From Diphasiastrum complanatum (taxonomy: Eukaryota > Streptophyta > Lycopodiopsida > Lycopodiales > Lycopodiaceae), in assembly GCA_029204225.1 (NCBI GenBank), contig CM055107.1, positions 47,622,799 to 47,686,798 on the forward strand: DNA of 64,000 nucleotides, written 5' to 3'. Made by a program: the position numbers and the translations under genes. The notes beneath the pieces are model-generated. The model did not search any database. It worked only from the letters and a program-made list of their open reading frames with translations, and had not been told where the DNA came from. Within the stretch, counting starts at the first letter, position 1. Every line of letters begins with the position of its first letter. This document shows positions 58,472 to 64,000 of this stretch, one piece after another.

Positions 58472-58476
58472 TATAG
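58472..58476. repeat. target site duplication of element E (TATAG)
   Basis: Reverse complement of 38,033-38,037. Confidence 0.85.
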
Positions 58477-58981
58477 TGGATAGGAGTTTTTAGAAGATAG
58501 AATTATGTTAGTAGGAGTAAGATTAAACAATAAACTTGATCATGGAGATTTAGGGTTAGCGGATGTTAGTTTTAGATCATCATTGTAGCATGCACAACAT
58601 TGTGAATACTCTCATGGGATCGAACTTCCACGTGACATGAAAGATGAATCCTCTTTGTATCTTGATTGCGTTGCATGTGCTTAAAATTAGAGTTTGAGGG
58701 TGGACAAGGAAAGTTCCTACATCTTCATTTGTATACTCTAATCTTTTAAAAATCATTTTAGGTTTTGTCTCATATCACTGATTGTAGGTCCATGTTATTG
58801 CTTGCAATTATATTTTTTATTTTCATCATATGTTGCTAGCTGACTGCCACCCACACTACAAGTTCTGGATAAGCTTGGCTTTCACTACCATTGTCCACCT
58901 CAGTATGTGAATCCACCATATCTTCGATATTAGGCCTATGTTTTTAATCTTGTCTAGCTGATATCTTTCATATTTCTGACA
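58477..58981 (+). repeat. LTR-like sequences beside element E
   Basis: 58,545-58,730 resembles the 3' half of the D LTR (TTAGGGTTA, ACTCTCATGGGA, ACTTCCACGTGAC, GGACAAGGAAAG). The stretch up to 58,981 ends TTCTGACA just before a primer site, so it is the end of a copia-type LTR. The starts of both could not be placed. Confidence 0.5.
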
Positions 58982-58993
58982 TGGTATCAGAGT
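58982..58993 (+). promoter_or_regulatory. Primer binding site of a decayed copia element
   Basis: TGGTATCAGAGT follows a CA-ended sequence. Confidence 0.75.
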
Positions 58994-59695
58994 TGCTTAC
59001 ATACTGCTCGATCCTTATTGTCTGATTTTGAATATTTTTTGACATGTTCATGCTTGGATGAGGCGTTCAACCATAATCTCCACTTATTATAGAGATAAAT
59101 TATCAAGATTCAAAAGGTTGTGTATTTCTTGCATGAGGTGTTGGAAATGTTGCAATTAACTAATGTGAGTATTTGCGATTCTTAGACAAAGTTATAACTT
59201 GTATGAATCCTAATAGATCTCCTAGAGATTTTAAGCTAATGATTGGTTATGCCTTAAAATACATAGATATTCTAAAAAAGTTCAAACTTGGAAGCATTAT
59301 GAAAAATGTCTACAAGATATCACAAATAAATTTAGACTGCAATAATATTAATTATTTATCTTCTGGACTTGATTTCTAAGGTAAGGTAGTGAGTCACCCA
59401 ATGGTTTGTGTAGATTGAAATTACATGAATGTGGTCCCTTAGGCTTGCAAATGATCAAATCCAATTGGAGGGTCTATTATTTGTGCTCCTTTAGAATATG
59501 AAAAAAGTATTTAGAACTGAAGACAAACATTACATAATCATTTATTTTTTATGCTTGATCAAATGGAAAGGTCACACTAAGGAGAATGATATATCAGATT
59601 CAGTATAATTCTTGACATGGGTAATTACGCACTTCAGTTGTCGAGATTTTTATGGCTGCGAAATTCGACTTCGTGCTGGCTGTGTCAACCGCTCC
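58994..59695 (+). other. Probable leader and interior of a decayed element
   Basis: A 68-codon frame at 59,173-59,379 has no recognised motif. No Gag was seen. Confidence 0.35.
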
Positions 59696-59699
59696 TGAG

Positions 59700-59995
59700 T
59701 TGCAGCTTTTTTATCGTCTTCTATAATTGCCTTTGAAGGAATCGAAATAGTATTTCAATATGCATCATTGGGGCAGAAGAAATTGTAGACTGAATCTGAT
59801 CCTTGCCTCCAAATCAATAAACTAATCTTCAATAAAAGTCACATCCATATTAGTGAAAACTTTACAGGCCTTTATGTTGTCCAGACTATACATTCCATTA
59901 GAAATACAATAGCCAACAAGAATAGTTTTAAATGAATGCTCATCAAGATTCTTTATGTTGTCCTTTGGGACATGAGCAATGGCCAGTGCATCCGT
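59700..59995 (-). pseudogene. copia integrase C-terminal remnant
   Basis: The minus-strand reading gives AHVPKDNIKNLDEHSFKTILVGY, then YSLDNIKACKVFTNMDVTFIE. It matches the order of the copia stretch after the integrase core (HVPKD, KLDE, FVGY, SRDVxFxE). Several stops. Confidence 0.8.
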
Positions 59996-60258
59996 CTCAA
60001 ATGTTTCAATGAAGATTTGGATCTTGTCCGGACTTCATGAGGGGTTTTGCTGTCAGCCTTTAGTTACGCCTCAAAATTCCATTCAAGATCAATTATGCAA
60101 TTAATAACTTTGTGAAGGTAGGCACTCCTATATTGACATGTGGAGCAAACACATGGTGCGTGACGACTAGTATGTATGTAAGAGGACTATCAGTCTGACC
60201 TAAAATGAGATTAGTCAATATGGGGAGTGCATGACATCATGCACAAGCTTTTGTAGTC

Positions 60259-62690
<2,432 letters not shown>

Positions 62691-62699
62691 AATCCCTTT

Positions 62700-63060
62700 T
62701 CGTCATTCTTAATGGACCCGGGTCGCACAGACGGGGAATCAGGGGCCATCACAACACCTCAGAGGCCGCAGCCTGGAAGCCACGACCAGGACCACCGCCT
62801 CCCGGACGCTAGACGGTCCGTACAGCCTCTACCTCGTCGGAAGAGTTCAGTGCGTGGGGGATTCTGGCTGCAACCCGGTGGCGCCGCCCGGGGGCGGGGG
62901 AGAAGGGGGGTGTGGAGACTCGAGACTCGAGAGAGAAAGGGGGGCGGTGGGCTAGCTCATTGCTTATTTTGCTGCTTTGACTGAGCGAGCGAGCTTTGGA
63001 GGCGTAGGAGATCAAATCCCTTGCCATCGCCTTTCCATGCGCAGGTCTTTGTCATCAGGA
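62700..63060 (+). promoter_or_regulatory. GC-rich promoter and 5' UTR region of the U-box gene
   Basis: A marked GC and CpG rise (GGCGCCGCCCGGGGGCGGGGG near 62,880) occurs in otherwise AT-rich DNA about 0.9 kb before the first coding ATG. A GCGCAGGTC near 63,040 could be a splice site in the 5' UTR, but the transcript structure is not provable here. Confidence 0.45.
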
Positions 63061-63812
63061 ATCTCGATCCTACTCAGCAGTTTGAGCATAGCTTGTACTT
63101 AAGGGATGATCTCTCTTTGTGCTTAGTTTAATGGTTGAGCAAGCTTGGTAACTTTCCAGCTGGGGGGATGGCACTTTGACTGGAAGGGCAGGGAAGACCA
63201 GCTGCTTTTGTGGTTAAGTGTTGCATAAATTTGTGTGGCAGATCGTTTTGTAGAAGTTGGTTTCATGATTAATTGAATAAAAGCAAGTGGTGTTCACAGC
63301 CATGATCAGGATGACCACCTCTTGCTGTGATGAATTTTAGTAGCACCAGGAGATATACTGAGCTGAGCCGATCATAGACGCTACTTGTTGCCGCATTTTT
63401 GGACTTAAAGGATGGTATCTTGAGCGGACTTCGGCTACATCTGGTCAGAGCACCGACTGATAACCAAGGAATGAAGTGGGGGCAGGTTTAGAAATCTAAC
63501 GCGAAGTTGTTGCGGATGATCATTTCGTAAGGTAGATTGGTTGAGCTGGTTTTGTTTCAAGTGGGTCTTATTTGCTTGCAGGATTTTTGATGTATATAGC
63601 AAATCTGCGACAGATGGTGTGCGAAGCTGTATGCTATCATTGAATGGCTACAAAATTGTGGATTCAAACTTTTCTAGAAGTGGGATTTCGAGATATAAGG
63701 CAATAACTTGGCCTTTATTCTAGCGTGTTGATCAGTAGCTACAGCAAGAATAAGTGAACTTTGGCTGCCTAGATTTGCTTAGTGATTTCAATTCGAACAC
63801 CCGAACTGACTA
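63061..63812 (+). other. Presumed 5' UTR or leader intron of the U-box gene
   Basis: No other gene. It contains a pyrimidine-plus-CAG site (TTTGCTTGCAGGATTTTTG near 63,575-63,590) that could be an acceptor. Confidence 0.4.
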
Positions 63813-64000
63813 ATGTCAAAAACTGCGGAGGGCAAACAGTCCACTCCACCAGGACATTTCCTTGTCCTATTTCTCTAGAGATTATGAAGGATCCCGTGAC
63901 TCTATGCACGGGGCAGACATATGAGCGAGCAAACATCCAGAGATGGCTATCGTCTGAAACAAGACTTGTCCAATCACGATGGTCAAGCTCAAGAGCTGCG
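63813..64000 (+). pseudogene. U-box E3 ubiquitin ligase, N-terminal part, two frame shifts
   Basis: ATG at 63,813 opens [16 protein letters not shown], a normal-looking leader of a plant U-box protein, then stops at 63,876. The U-box continues one frame over from 63,857: [31 protein letters not shown], here quoted by its key parts [12 protein letters not shown] and [14 protein letters not shown] second shift near 63,966 is needed to reach [11 protein letters not shown], the other half of the U-box. Both shifts correspond to one missing base at CTTGTCC. U-box proteins bind E2 enzymes and ubiquitinate targets. The ARM repeats or other partners would lie beyond the window. It may be a pseudogene, or a good gene with two sequence errors. 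Confidence 0.8.

Noticed and set aside
16266-58993. tRNA genes at the TGGTATCAGAGC sites
   Set aside because: These are primer binding sites complementary to the tRNA end, placed right after LTRs. No cloverleaf is visible around them.

Overview
The window is nuclear DNA of a land plant. It has spliceosomal introns, copia and chromodomain gypsy LTR retrotransposons primed by plant-type tRNA sites, and long AT-rich decayed intergenic tracts. The repeat load, the 2.3 kb intron and several unfamiliar transposon-associated coding families suggest a large repeat-rich genome, perhaps a gymnosperm, but no species can be named from the sequence. Coding capacity is mostly retrotransposon pol, usually broken by single C-to-T or G-to-A stop codons.

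Layout. 1-7.1 kb: the 3' part of a copia element (A, +) split by a complete non-autonomous LTR element (N, 2008-5416, target duplication GTAAG). 7.1-9.06 kb: a broken gene of an unrecognised family (P1, -) that has a partial inverted copy at 26.6-27.9 kb (P2, +). 9.6-14 kb: gypsy integrase and Gag remnants (-), a coiled-coil remnant, and a cluster of tandem repeats ending in (AT)n. 14.1-15.5 kb: an unrecognised, probably dead spliced gene, followed by a long hairpin. 16,266-22,743: a full-length copia element (B, +) with 862 bp LTRs and target duplication TGCAT. 22.7-26.5 kb: scrambled copia fragments on both strands. 29.0-31.9 kb: a third long unrecognised coding remnant (P3, +).

31.9-58.5 kb is the most striking part. 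A chromovirus (E) is cut in two. Its LTR, gag, protease, RT and RNase H lie on the minus strand at 33.5-38.0 kb. Its integrase, chromodomain and other LTR lie on the plus strand at 56.4-58.5 kb. The outer flanks of the two LTRs are CTATA and TATAG, reverse complements of each other, as expected if one insertion was later split by an inversion of about 21-24 kb. Both breakpoints lie in an inverted pair of LTR/leader copies of a second gypsy element (D).

The inverted segment carries the only apparently intact host gene. It has three exons (39,560-43,525, +) and encodes a predicted 469-residue plastid-type membrane protein. The segment also holds a decayed chromovirus (F), an unknown coding remnant (P4), a copia element (C, -, 48,843-51,174, target duplication ATGAC) and the gag-protease part of D. 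58.5-62.6 kb is mostly decayed repeat plus a 300 bp (TC)n tract. At 62.7-64.0 kb a GC-rich promoter-like region precedes the start of a U-box E3 ligase gene. That gene runs off the window and shows two single-base frame shifts.
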